Shown here piece after piece: positions 18,121 through 26,618 of a stretch of 64,000 nt of DNA (position 1 is the first letter of the stretch; each line of letters opens with the position of its first letter). The notes under the pieces are model-generated. The model searched no databases, was not told where the DNA came from, and saw only the letters and a list, made by a program, of their open reading frames with translations. The position numbers and the translations under genes were made by a program. The DNA lies in assembly GCA_050013235.1 (NCBI GenBank), contig JBEKFQ010000008.1, positions 1 through 64,000 of the forward strand, in the 5' to 3' direction. Source of the DNA: RH-AL1 sp050013235 (lineage in GTDB: Bacteria; Pseudomonadota; Alphaproteobacteria; Rhizobiales; Beijerinckiaceae).

Positions 18121-19209
18121 ATGACTTCATCATTGTCGCCTGACCTTTCCGACTGGCTCGACGCGTCCGCGGGCGGCCTCGATGCCGGGACCCTGGAGCC
18201 ATCCGGGGTCGTCCCGAAGCTTGCGGCGTCCGGCTTGTTTCGCGGGGGCTTGGCTCCTGACTTGGGCGGCGATGGCGGCGACATCACCGATGCCGTCGAG
18301 GCAATTGCCAGCGTATCCGAGCGATCCATGGCGGCTGGTTTTGTCTTTTGGGGACAGCGGACCTTTATCGATTATCTCGTGCAGAGTTCCAACGAGGCGT
18401 TACGCCAAGCGCTCATGCCGGATCTTCTCGCGGGAACGGCGGCAGGCGCGACCGGTCTCTCCAATGCCATGAAATTCCTTTCGGGCCTTGAAGGACTGCA
18501 GATCAAGGCGCGCCGGGCCGGTGACGGCTATGAGCTCGATGGCAAACTACCTTGGGTCACCAACCTGCGGCCGCAGGGGTTTCATGTCGCGGCAGCCGTC
18601 GCCGAAGAGGCGACGGGCGCTACCCTCGTCATCGCGATTCCCTCGGACGCTGCCGGTGTGACCCGTAGCGCCGATCTCGAGCTGATGGCGATGCGCGCCT
18701 CCAATACCGCCGCCATCGATCTTAGGGCCGTGCCCGTCACGGCTGCGCAGGTGTTGACGGCGGACGCCAGGACATGGCTTCCCCGCGTGCGTCCGGCGTT
18801 TCTCGGCATGCAATGCGGTCTTTCGATCGGCCTTGCGCGGCGCGGTCTGGCGGAAGCTCGCGCGCAACTTGGCGCAGGGCGGCATATTTTGAGGGAACCG
18901 CTCGAAGATCTTGCCGCCGCTCTGGTCCGCGGTGAAACCGCGTTGCGCGAGGGTTTGCGTGGCGGCTCGTTCACGACGGCCGCGGCGCCTCTTTTCGAGC
19001 TTCGTATCCAGCTCGCTGAAATCGCGCAAGAAGCCGTCTCCTTGGAGCTGCAGGCCGCTGGCGGCCGGGCTTATTTGACGGCTTCGGGCCAGGGCTTTCA
19101 GCGCCGCTGGCGCGAGGCGGCTTTCGTACCCATCATTACGCCGAGCCTCGTGCAGCTCAAGGCCGCGCTTGCCACGCATCGCGCCGGCGCGGCTGGATGC
19201 GCCGCGTGA
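18121..19209 (+). CDS. Acyl-CoA dehydrogenase family flavoprotein
   Basis: This 362-residue protein has the acyl-CoA dehydrogenase fold, with an N-terminal helical part (GDITDAVEAIASVSERSMAAGF), a mid beta domain (GYELDGKLPWVTNL) and a C-terminal helical bundle (LELQAAGGRAYLTASGQGF). Members near ABC transporters of the sulfonate type include SfnB/DszC-like oxidoreductases that help to release sulfur from organosulfur compounds. I infer, but cannot show, such a role. The family's catalytic glutamate is not evident. It overlaps the ABC ATPase gene by 13 bases. Confidence 0.8.
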   Translation: MTSSLSPDLSDWLDASAGGLDAGTLEPSGVVPKLAASGLFRGGLAPDLGGDGGDITDAVEAIASVSERSMAAGFVFWGQRTFIDYLVQSSNEALRQALMPDLLAGTAAGATGLSNAMKFLSGLEGLQIKARRAGDGYELDGKLPWVTNLRPQGFHVAAAVAEEATGATLVIAIPSDAAGVTRSADLELMAMRASNTAAIDLRAVPVTAAQVLTADARTWLPRVRPAFLGMQCGLSIGLARRGLAEARAQLGAGRHILREPLEDLAAALVRGETALREGLRGGSFTTAAAPLFELRIQLAEIAQEAVSLELQAAGGRAYLTASGQGFQRRWREAAFVPIITPSLVQLKAALATHRAGAAGCAA

Positions 19210-19982
19210 CCTCCGTGCAGGCCGCCGCGCTCCAGGCCTATGGCATCACGTTTCGATATCCAGGCGCATCTCTTCCCGTTATCGAAGACTTGAATCTCGC
19301 GGTGGAGCCAGGTGAAATCGTCGCTGTGCTGGGGCCGAGCGGGATCGGAAAATCGACGCTTCTGCGTGTGCTTGCCGGGCTGCGGCGGCCGGACGCCGGA
19401 AACGTGTGGGTCGGCGGCGAGCGGCTGGACGGCGTGCATCCGCGCGCCGCCTTGGCCTTTCAGGATCCAGGCCTTCTGCCCTGGTTGACACTCGAAAAGA
19501 ACGTCGCCTTTGGCCTCGATTTCAAACGCCAGCCGGTTTTGGCGGCGGACGAGCGGCGCCAGCGGGTCGACGCTGCGATTGCGGAGACCGGTCTCGATCA
19601 TGCGCGTAAGCTCTATCCGCACGAGCTGTCTGGCGGCATGGCGCAACGCGCGGCTCTCGCTCGTTGTCTCGCCCGCAAGCCCGAGGTGCTTTTGCTCGAC
19701 GAACCCTTCGGCGCCCTCGACGAAGTGACGCGGGCCTCGATGCAGCAGCTCCTTTTGCGTGTGAACGCCGATCTCGAGGTGGCGATCGTCCTGATCACGC
19801 ATGATATCGATGAAGCATTGCAAGTCGCCGATCGGGTGGTTCTGCTGGGCGGCGCGCCGGCGCGAGAAATCGGTCAATGGCGCGTCGATGTGCCGAAACC
19901 GCGCGACGATGCGCTCGCGACGCTGGGGCAATTACGCACCGAAATCCTTTCCACGCTTCGCGCAACGTTGCGCCAACGCTGA
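19197..19982 (+). CDS. ABC transporter ATPase, nitrate/sulfonate/taurine type
   Basis: This 261-residue ATPase has Walker A GPSGIGKST, a Q-loop in AFQDPGLLPW, signature LSGGMAQRAALAR, Walker B VLLLDEPFGALD and H-loop ITHDIDEAL, as in the SsuB/TauB/NrtD group. With the binding protein and permease that follow it forms a complete importer. The start ATG 19197 lies inside the end of the previous gene. Confidence 0.92.
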   Translation: MRRVTSVQAAALQAYGITFRYPGASLPVIEDLNLAVEPGEIVAVLGPSGIGKSTLLRVLAGLRRPDAGNVWVGGERLDGVHPRAALAFQDPGLLPWLTLEKNVAFGLDFKRQPVLAADERRQRVDAAIAETGLDHARKLYPHELSGGMAQRAALARCLARKPEVLLLDEPFGALDEVTRASMQQLLLRVNADLEVAIVLITHDIDEALQVADRVVLLGGAPAREIGQWRVDVPKPRDDALATLGQLRTEILSTLRATLRQR

Positions 19983-19998
19983 ACCGCGAGACTCCGTG

Positions 19999-21180
19999 AT
20001 GTGTGACGCATGTTTTGCTCGCCGCGATATTTTGAGACTTGCAACGATGCTGTCGGCCTCCGCCGCGCTGCCATTGCTCCGCGCGCGGCCAGCTTTCGCC
20101 GCGGATGCGCCGTTGCGGATCGGGTACCTCCCGATCACCGATGCGGCACCGCTTCTGGTCGCCCATGCCAAGGGGTTTTTCGAAGCGGAAGGCATTCAGG
20201 CGGAAAAGCCGGTCTTGCTTCGCAGCTGGGCTCAGGTGATCGAGGCATTCATTGCCGGTCAAGTCGATGTCGTGCATCTGCTCGCGCCGATGACGATCTG
20301 GGCGCGCTTCGGCAGCAAGGTGCCGGCCAAGGTGGTGGCGTGGAATCACGTCGATGGGTCGGGCCTGACCGTCCTTCCCGAGATCGCAACCGTGAAGGAT
20401 CTCGGCGGCAAGACCGTCGCGGTGCCGTTCTGGTACTCCATCCATAACGTGGTGTTGCAGGCCTTGCTGCGCGACAATGGTTTGAAGCCGGTGATCAAGA
20501 AGGCCGGAGCGCCTGCCGTGGACGAGGTCAAGCTCGTGGTGATGGCGCCTTCCGACATGCCACCGGCTTTGGCCGGAAAGCAAATTGCCGGCTATATCGT
20601 CGCGGAACCGTTCAACGCCGCTGCCGAACAGCTCGGAATCGGCAAGGTGCTGCGCTTTACCGGCGATGTCTGGAAGAACCACGCGTGCTGCGTCGTCTTC
20701 ATGCATGAAGACGATCTCGCGAAGCGCCCGGACTGGTCGCAAAAAGTCGTCAATGCGATCGTCAAGGCACAGGTTTTCGCACGGGAGAACCGGGTCGAGA
20801 CGGCGCGAATTCTTTCGAAAGAGGGCGGCAATCGTTATACGCCGCAGCCGGAATCCGTGTTGACCAAAGTGCTTGCGCCGCCGCCATCGGATGCCGCCGC
20901 CTATTTGCATGATGGCGTCATTCGGCATGCCGCCTGGAACGAACAGCGGATCGACTTCCAGCCTTTCCCCTACCCAAGCTACACCGAGGAGCTGGTGCGG
21001 CGCCTGAAGGAAACGGAAATCGATGGCGATAAAGCTTTCTTGGCGGCGCTCGATCCCGCCTTCGCGGCCCGCGATCTCGTCGACGATCGTTTTGTGAAAA
21101 ACGCTATCGCGGCGGTTGGCGGTTTTAAGACGTTTGGCTTGCCGGAAGATTTTGACCGGCACGAAGTGATCGCAACATGA
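19999..21180 (+). CDS. ABC transporter substrate-binding protein (NrtA/SsuA-like)
   Basis: This 393-residue protein begins with a Tat-like signal (ARRDILRLATMLSASAALPLL) and then a periplasmic binding fold of the nitrate/sulfonate/taurine family (LRIGYLPITDAAPLLVAHAKGFFEAEGI). At about 390 residues it is longer than SsuA (about 320) and nearer to the CmpA/NrtA-like group. The ligand cannot be told; neighbours point to a sulfur compound. The last 4 bases overlap the permease start (ATGA). Confidence 0.87.
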   Translation: MCDACFARRDILRLATMLSASAALPLLRARPAFAADAPLRIGYLPITDAAPLLVAHAKGFFEAEGIQAEKPVLLRSWAQVIEAFIAGQVDVVHLLAPMTIWARFGSKVPAKVVAWNHVDGSGLTVLPEIATVKDLGGKTVAVPFWYSIHNVVLQALLRDNGLKPVIKKAGAPAVDEVKLVVMAPSDMPPALAGKQIAGYIVAEPFNAAAEQLGIGKVLRFTGDVWKNHACCVVFMHEDDLAKRPDWSQKVVNAIVKAQVFARENRVETARILSKEGGNRYTPQPESVLTKVLAPPPSDAAAYLHDGVIRHAAWNEQRIDFQPFPYPSYTEELVRRLKETEIDGDKAFLAALDPAFAARDLVDDRFVKNAIAAVGGFKTFGLPEDFDRHEVIAT

Positions 21181-22013
21181 GCGGCCAAGTCCAAGAGAGG
21201 GTGATTCTCATCGATCGCGAGGTGCCCGCCGCGCTGAAGCGCGAGGTTGATGGACGTGAGAGCGCACGCGTAGCGCCTTTCCTGCTCGGGAGTCTTGGGA
21301 TCGCTGGCCTCTTTGTGCTCTGGTTTATCGGCACGGATGTGTTGGTGCCGGCGACGAGTTTTGTCAGGCGTTTCTCGCCTATCGCCACAATGGCGAGCTT
21401 TGGCGCGCTCATTAGTGGAACGGATCTCCTCGTCCATATTAGCGTAAGCCTGAAGCGTGTGCTTGCGGGGCTCGCCTGCGCCATTCTCATTGGCGTGCCG
21501 CTCGGTCTCGCCGTGGGGAGCTGCCGGCCACTCGATACCGCGACCTCGCCGGTCTTCCAGTTGCTGCGGATGATCTCGCCGCTCTCCTGGATGCCGGTCG
21601 CGATCATGCTGTTCGGGCTCGGCGACAATGCTATCATCTTCTTGCTCGCCTTCGCGGCGACATGGCCGATTCTACTCAACACGGCAGCGGGCGTGCGCGC
21701 TCTCGATCAGCGCTGGCTGCTCCTCGCTCGCAGCCTTGCGGCCACCCCTCGCGAGACGCTGATCCATATCGTGCTTCCCGGTGTGATGGATCATGCCTTG
21801 ACCGGGATCCGGCTTGCGATCGGTATTTCCTGGATCGTCCTCGTGCCTTGCGAGATGCTTGGTGTTTCCTCGGGGCTCGGCTATCTCGTCCTCGATACGC
21901 GTGACCGTCTCGCCTATTCCGAGTTGATGGCCGTCGTTCTCGTGATCGGCATGACCGGCTTCGCGCTCGATAGCGCCGCGCGCGGCCTCCTTTGGCTGTG
22001 GCGCCGGGCCTGA
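21177..22013 (+). CDS. ABC transporter permease (SsuC/TauC-like)
   Basis: This 278-residue inner-membrane protein has about six helices and the EAA-type loop (AARSLAATPRETLIHIVLPGVMDHALTGIRLAIG) that contacts the ATPase. The first helix is near residues 41-58. It completes the importer. Downstream, 22014-22520, there is no convincing gene. Confidence 0.9.
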   Translation: MSGQVQERVILIDREVPAALKREVDGRESARVAPFLLGSLGIAGLFVLWFIGTDVLVPATSFVRRFSPIATMASFGALISGTDLLVHISVSLKRVLAGLACAILIGVPLGLAVGSCRPLDTATSPVFQLLRMISPLSWMPVAIMLFGLGDNAIIFLLAFAATWPILLNTAAGVRALDQRWLLLARSLAATPRETLIHIVLPGVMDHALTGIRLAIGISWIVLVPCEMLGVSSGLGYLVLDTRDRLAYSELMAVVLVIGMTGFALDSAARGLLWLWRRA

Positions 22014-22474
22014 TCGCGGGCCGCAAAGACCTGCCGCGATCAATGAGGCGCCACGGCTAACTCTAAGCCAATAATAATCGCCGCTTGCATCGGATGAGGT
22101 ACGCCGCGCCAGCGATTTGAAGAAACGATCCCGGCTACCGGAAGCGCGCCTAATATGGGCGAGGACGTCGGGATGGCCGGGGGGCCTGTTGCTTGGCATC
22201 CGCCCGGCGACGTCGGAACGGCTCCATTCTTTGTTTTCATCGCATGTTCTTATCCGTTAAGCGGAGCGCCCAACTTGAAATACTCTACTTTGACCAATTG
22301 ATCGCGATTCCGCCGGCGACGTAAAATTTTCAAGTTGCTTAGGGGCCGAAACAATTTTTAGGGTTGTCTCGCGGCGGCATGGCGCGACACCTCGTCCAGC
22401 AACGGCCGGCAATTCTTCGCCGTTACCGCGGCTTCGATTGCCCGGCCGGGCACTCATCCCACTTGACCTCTGTT

Positions 22475-22501
22475 CTATTAAGTCTATCAATTAGATAATA
22501 G
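22475..22501. promoter_or_regulatory. AT-rich palindrome with GATAGR motif (site D)
   Basis: CTATTA (22475-22480) and TAATAG (22496-22501) flank a 15-base centre that contains TATC-AATTA-GATA. Read on the minus strand it gives TTGATAGACTTAATAG, close to site A. It ends 19 bases before the serine acetyltransferase start, where it would overlap the promoter or ribosome entry. It is the most symmetric of the five sites. Confidence 0.48.
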
Positions 22502-22520
22502 TTGTGGACTTTGAGGGGCT

Positions 22521-23486
22521 ATGACCTATAACAGCGAACGCCAAACGATAGCGCAAGACACCGGATCCCAAGGCTCGGCGCAGGACGCGGTGTCATCCCG
22601 ATGGAAAATCGATAGCCTCGTTACGGCCCTTCGGGTTTCTCGTGACACCACGCATAATATTCGCCATTTCAGATGGACGCAGCCGCCGCCGTCCCGCGAG
22701 GCCATCGTCGCGACATTGAATGGTTTGGCCGCGGCCTTGTTTCCCTCTCATTATGGCCGGCCGGATCTCGTGTCCGGCACGATCGACCAGTTCGTCCAAT
22801 CGACGCTCGAAACGTCGCTTGCGGCCTTGAGCGAGCAGGTGCGGCGCAGTCTGCCTTTCTCCGAGCCGGATGATCATGGGGATGACTTTCATCGCCGCTC
22901 ACTCGAGATCACGCGGGATTTCGCCAGTCTCTTGCCGGATATTCGTGGCGTGCTCGTCAGCGACGTGCGCGCGGCGTTCGATGGCGATCCCGCGGCGACG
23001 GGCTTGGCGGAAGTCCTGCTGGTCTATCCCGGCATGACCGCGATCATCCATTACCGTTTGGCGAATGCGCTTCACGAACTCGGCGCCCGGTTCCTCGCCC
23101 GGCTGATCTCCGACATCGCGCATTCGCGCACAGGCATCGACATTCATCCTGGTGCCCGGATAGGCGGGAGCTTTTTTATCGATCATGGAACCGGTGTGGT
23201 TATTGGCGAGACCGCGATCGTCGGGGATCGCGTGCGTCTTTATCAAGCGGTGACGCTCGGCGCGCGTAGCTTCCCGAACGACGCGAATGGGGCGCTCATC
23301 AAAGCCATTGCCCGTCATCCCATCGTGGAAGACGACGTGGTGGTTTACGCGGGAGCGACAATTCTTGGCCGCGTGACGATCGGGCGAGGTTCGACGATTG
23401 GCGGCAATGTCTGGCTGACGCACAGTGTGCCGGCCAATAGTCATATCACCCAAGCTTATTCGTTGGACACCACACGTCTCGAATGA
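22521..23486 (+). CDS. Serine O-acetyltransferase (EpsC/CysE type)
   Basis: This 321-residue protein has an N-terminal helical region and a C-terminal left-handed beta-helix of hexapeptide repeats: HSRTGIDIHPGARIGGSFFIDHGTGVVIGETAIVG, GATILGRVTIGRGSTIGGNVWL. The GIDIHPGA and DHGTGVVIGE segments hold the catalytic histidines. The enzyme makes O-acetylserine, the carbon skeleton for cysteine. It is of the longer, plant/EpsC-like form. Its place after an uptake system of the sulfonate type suggests that the cluster delivers sulfur to cysteine synthesis. Confidence 0.92.
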   Translation: MTYNSERQTIAQDTGSQGSAQDAVSSRWKIDSLVTALRVSRDTTHNIRHFRWTQPPPSREAIVATLNGLAAALFPSHYGRPDLVSGTIDQFVQSTLETSLAALSEQVRRSLPFSEPDDHGDDFHRRSLEITRDFASLLPDIRGVLVSDVRAAFDGDPAATGLAEVLLVYPGMTAIIHYRLANALHELGARFLARLISDIAHSRTGIDIHPGARIGGSFFIDHGTGVVIGETAIVGDRVRLYQAVTLGARSFPNDANGALIKAIARHPIVEDDVVVYAGATILGRVTIGRGSTIGGNVWLTHSVPANSHITQAYSLDTTRLE

Positions 23487-23574
23487 GCGGAGCCATTCCG
23501 GCTGGCCGTTTTCTTCCCGCGGCCAATCGCGCAAAAGTCCGCATCCGGAAACGGAGCGGGCTTTTCGCGCTCGT

Positions 23575-24744
23575 TCACGGGGTATTCGCGGTGTCTTGGG
23601 GCGGAAGCTCGCGAGGCCCTTCAGGTTTCCCCGGCGCGGCCTTTAAAAGGGGCGCTTCGACGGCGGGTTTTGCCGGAGGCTGCTCCATCGCGGCAGGCGT
23701 TTCCGCTGCCGCTTGCCGTGCCGGCGCGGCCGCTTCCCGTGCGGGCTTGTCCCGCTCCTTCAAGCCCACCTTATGCGCCGCCGCATCGTAGAGAACATCG
23801 TAGAAATAATAGGGGAACAGACCGGCCAGGATAAAGCTGTCGCCGAGTTTTGGGCGTTGCTTCGCGGGCACGATCCTGACTTGCGACATGTCTCCCGCTC
23901 CGCCCGTGTCGAAGCTTAGGGTTTGGCCGGACCGGAACCGGAAGTTCGCGGCCCGGCCCTTGGGCCAGATCTCACTTGTTTCGGTATCCTGCGTGACCGC
24001 CATGATACTGGGGGCGCCGGTATCCAACAGCAGCGGACCGCAAATCATTTGCTCCGGCTTTTTGGTTTGCAGACAGCCGAAGAAATCGCCGCCCTTGACG
24101 GCGGGCGCCATCTTGAATCCGGCTTGCGCGGCGGCATCCGGTTTCAGAACGAGGCGGCCTGTCGCGGAGGGGTCGTCGGGCGACGGCAGTTCCACCATCC
24201 ATTGGCCTGCTCCCAGGGCTTCCAAGGGATTGGGGACATCCGGGCTGCGCTCGCTGAAGCCAATGCCGAGGATCGCGGAATAGCCGTGGCCGGACAGGCC
24301 GTCGCCGCCGATCAGAAACGTGCCGCCGTGTTTGGAGACGGGGCAGTTCGCCTCCGTGGCGTCGCATTCGGGCTTGTCCACCACTTCGACCGGCACGGTT
24401 CCCGACAGGGCGCCGATTTCGACACCGATGGGGACGCTGAGGCCTTTGAGGCGCACGCCATTATCATAAGTGGCTTCCGTGGGAAGTCCGGTAAGATCGC
24501 CGGGAACGACGGGCGGCAGCACGCGCAAGCCGGCCGACCCCGTGTCGAGCATGGCCTCGACGGTGCGATGTCCGACCTTCACCCAAATGCTGTAGCGGAT
24601 GGTGCCATCGTGCATCACGGTTTGGCTGATCGGAATTATGAGCCCGGATGGCGCGGCCTCGCCGGCGGCACCCGCGTGCGGAATGAGTCCGAGCGCGAGG
24701 CTCGAGATCATCAGTCTCCACGTGGTTTTAGCCGGACCGGCCAT
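23575..24744 (-). CDS. Exported protein with two DTG aspartyl-protease motifs
   Basis: This 389-residue protein has a signal peptide (about residues 1-27). Two segments look like the two active-site loops of pepsin-like proteases: AMLDTGSAGLRV (Asp67) and LLLDTGAPSIMAV (Asp241). Spacing of 174 residues and the overall length suit a bilobal pepsin fold, though DUF3443-type proteins share the first motif. The last 60 residues are a Pro/Ala/Glu-rich tail. The gene stands alone, convergent with the serine acetyltransferase gene. Whether it cleaves protein is untested. Confidence 0.6.
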   Translation of the reverse strand: MAGPAKTTWRLMISSLALGLIPHAGAAGEAAPSGLIIPISQTVMHDGTIRYSIWVKVGHRTVEAMLDTGSAGLRVLPPVVPGDLTGLPTEATYDNGVRLKGLSVPIGVEIGALSGTVPVEVVDKPECDATEANCPVSKHGGTFLIGGDGLSGHGYSAILGIGFSERSPDVPNPLEALGAGQWMVELPSPDDPSATGRLVLKPDAAAQAGFKMAPAVKGGDFFGCLQTKKPEQMICGPLLLDTGAPSIMAVTQDTETSEIWPKGRAANFRFRSGQTLSFDTGGAGDMSQVRIVPAKQRPKLGDSFILAGLFPYYFYDVLYDAAAHKVGLKERDKPAREAAAPARQAAAETPAAMEQPPAKPAVEAPLLKAAPGKPEGPRELPPQDTANTP

Positions 24745-24862
24745 ACGAACTCTCCCCGGTCTAGAAGTGTCCGATCACGGTTAACTCTTGATGAATTTGA
24801 ACGTCGCGGCGGGGTGTTTTCATCCGGAAATAATGATTTAAATCTATGTTCTGTAAAAGTTT

Positions 24863-25564
24863 TTATGGCGTTTTCGCCCGATCCTTCAATAAATCCGGCC
24901 GGCGTTCGAGGGTGAGGCGCTCCGCTTCCGCCCGGCGCCAGGCGTCGATCTTGCCGTGGTCGCCGGACAGCAGAACCTCGGGAATCGCCCGGCCTTCGAA
25001 GCTGCGCGGCTTGGTGTAATGGGGATATTCGAGCAGGCCCATCTCGAAGCTCTCGTCCTCGCCGGACAAAGCCTTGCCCATGATCCCCGGCAGCAGCCGG
25101 ACGCAGGCGTCGAGCAGAACGAGGGCCGCGATTTCGCCACCCGACAGGATGTAGTCGCCGATCGAGACTTCCTCGAAGCCGCGTGCCTCGAGCAGACGTT
25201 CGTCGATGCCCTCGAACCGGCCGCAGAGGATGATCGCGCCTTCGCCCGTGCCGAGGGCGCGCACGCGGGCTTGCGTCAGCGGCTTGCCGCGCGGGCTCAT
25301 CATCAAGCGCGGGCGTTTGTCGTCCGGGGCCAATACGGAATCGAGGCTTGCCGCGACGACATCGGCGCGCATGACCATGCCCGCGCCCCCGCCGGCCGGC
25401 GTATCGTCCACCGCGCGATGCCGGCCGAGGCCGTGGTCGCGGATGTCATGTGTTTTGAGGCTCCAGATCCCGCGCGCGAGTCCCTCGCCCGCGAGCGACA
25501 GGCCGAGCGGTCCCGGAAACATTTGGGGAAAGAGGGTGAAGACGTCGGCGCGCCACTCAGCCAT
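24863..25564 (-). CDS. trmD: tRNA (guanine-N1)-methyltransferase TrmD
   Basis: This 233-residue SPOUT methyltransferase makes m1G37 in tRNA. It shows DIRDHGLGRHRAVDDTPAGGGAGMVM, LCGRFEGIDERLLE and EVSIGDYILSGGE, the SAM-binding knot. The start overlaps the rimM end by 8 bases, the usual arrangement in the rpsP-rimM-trmD operon. The C-terminus is ordinary. Confidence 0.97.
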   Translation of the reverse strand: MAEWRADVFTLFPQMFPGPLGLSLAGEGLARGIWSLKTHDIRDHGLGRHRAVDDTPAGGGAGMVMRADVVAASLDSVLAPDDKRPRLMMSPRGKPLTQARVRALGTGEGAIILCGRFEGIDERLLEARGFEEVSIGDYILSGGEIAALVLLDACVRLLPGIMGKALSGEDESFEMGLLEYPHYTKPRSFEGRAIPEVLLSGDHGKIDAWRRAEAERLTLERRPDLLKDRAKTP

Positions 25565-26102
25565 CGGAAGGCTCGCCGGGGACCGTGGTCACCTCCGGCG
25601 GCACCACGGTGACACGCCGCGCCGCGAAGTCGATCACGGGAACGACGGCTTTGGTGAAGGGCAAGAGCAGGCTCTCGCCGCCAGCGACCGGCGCGATTTC
25701 CAGGATATCGCCGGCGCCGTAATTGGGCACGGCGATCACCTTGCCGACCGGGGATCCGGCCTCGTCCACGGCGGTCAGGCCAATGAGATCGGCGAGGTAG
25801 AATTCATCCTCGTCCGGCGGCGGTAGGGCGTCGCGCGAGATGAACAATTCGACATTGGTGAGCGCCTCGGCCGCCGTGCGACTGTCGACCCCCGCGACGC
25901 GCGCGACGAAGAGATTATCCTTCAAAGGGCGCAACGACTTGATCGTGAAGAGCTGCTGGCCCGTCCCGCCACTCAACGGCCCATAGCTGGCGATGGCGGC
26001 GGGATCTTGCGTAAAACTTTGGAGGCGCAGCTCGCCGCGCACCCCATGCGGGGCGCCGAAGCGGCCCACGAGGATGCGGCCGGCAGGCTGGCGCCCCGTC
26101 AT
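25557..26102 (-). CDS. rimM: Ribosome maturation factor RimM
   Basis: This 181-residue protein has the N-terminal RimM domain (VGRFGAPHGVRGELRLQSF) and a C-terminal PRC barrel (LIGLTAVDEAGSPVGKVIAV, LLLPFTKAVVPVID). It helps 30S subunit assembly by binding S19. It follows rpsP by 8 bases. Confidence 0.95.
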   Translation of the reverse strand: MTGRQPAGRILVGRFGAPHGVRGELRLQSFTQDPAAIASYGPLSGGTGQQLFTIKSLRPLKDNLFVARVAGVDSRTAAEALTNVELFISRDALPPPDEDEFYLADLIGLTAVDEAGSPVGKVIAVPNYGAGDILEIAPVAGGESLLLPFTKAVVPVIDFAARRVTVVPPEVTTVPGEPSDG

Positions 26103-26110
26103 GGCGTGAC

Positions 26111-26488
26111 TTACGCGGCTTCGCTAGGAGCGGCGGCAGCGGCAGCGGCCTTTTCGGCGGCGGCGGCATTGGCGGCGGCGCGTTCCTGAGCCTTCTTCTT
26201 CGGCAGGCCCTTCACGGGGTTGTTGCGCTTTTCACGGGTGCCGACACCGGCGGTCTCGAGCAGACGGGCGACGCGGTCGGTGGGCTGCGCGCCCTTGACG
26301 ATCCAAGCAGCGGCCTTTTCGGCATCCACGACGAGACGCTCGGCCGAATCCTTGGCCTTCAGCGGGTCGAAGGTGCCGAGACGCTCGATGAAGCGGCCGT
26401 CACGCGGCATGCGGGCATCGGCAACGACGATACGGTAGAACGGACGTTTCTTGGCGCCACCGCGCGACAGGCGAATTTTGAGGGACAT
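26111..26488 (-). CDS. rpsP: 30S ribosomal protein S16
   Basis: This 125-residue S16 starts MSLKIRLSRGGAKKRPFYRI. GAAAGAAGACCCC before ATG 26488 is the ribosome-binding site; the upstream open frame is not part of it. The C-terminal 35 residues are an Ala/Lys/Glu-rich extension, common in Hyphomicrobiales. First gene of rpsP-rimM-trmD. Confidence 0.97.
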   Translation of the reverse strand: MSLKIRLSRGGAKKRPFYRIVVADARMPRDGRFIERLGTFDPLKAKDSAERLVVDAEKAAAWIVKGAQPTDRVARLLETAGVGTREKRNNPVKGLPKKKAQERAAANAAAAEKAAAAAAAPSEAA

Positions 26489-26525
26489 GGGGTCTTCTTT
26501 CTCTAATGGTTCGAACTGTTGGTGG

Positions 26526-26551
26526 GAGCATCCGGCCGGGCCGGGATGCTC
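26526..26551 (-). other. Hairpin between ffh and rpsP
   Basis: GAGCATCC and GGATGCTC pair around a GC-rich loop; a second small hairpin CGGGCC-TCA-GGCCCG lies at 26568-26582. Neither has a T-tract. They may mark the 3' end of ffh or a leader structure of the rpsP operon mRNA. Confidence 0.4.
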
Positions 26552-26618
26552 TCCGGTTTGGATCAAGCGGGCCTCAGGCCCGTCGAGATTTCGGTTTGGC
26601 CATTTTCGTTGGGGCCAT

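Noticed and set aside
22040..22240. 66-residue minus-strand frame between the permease and serine acetyltransferase genes
   Set aside because: Pro/Ser-rich without recognisable structure; no supporting ribosome-binding site.
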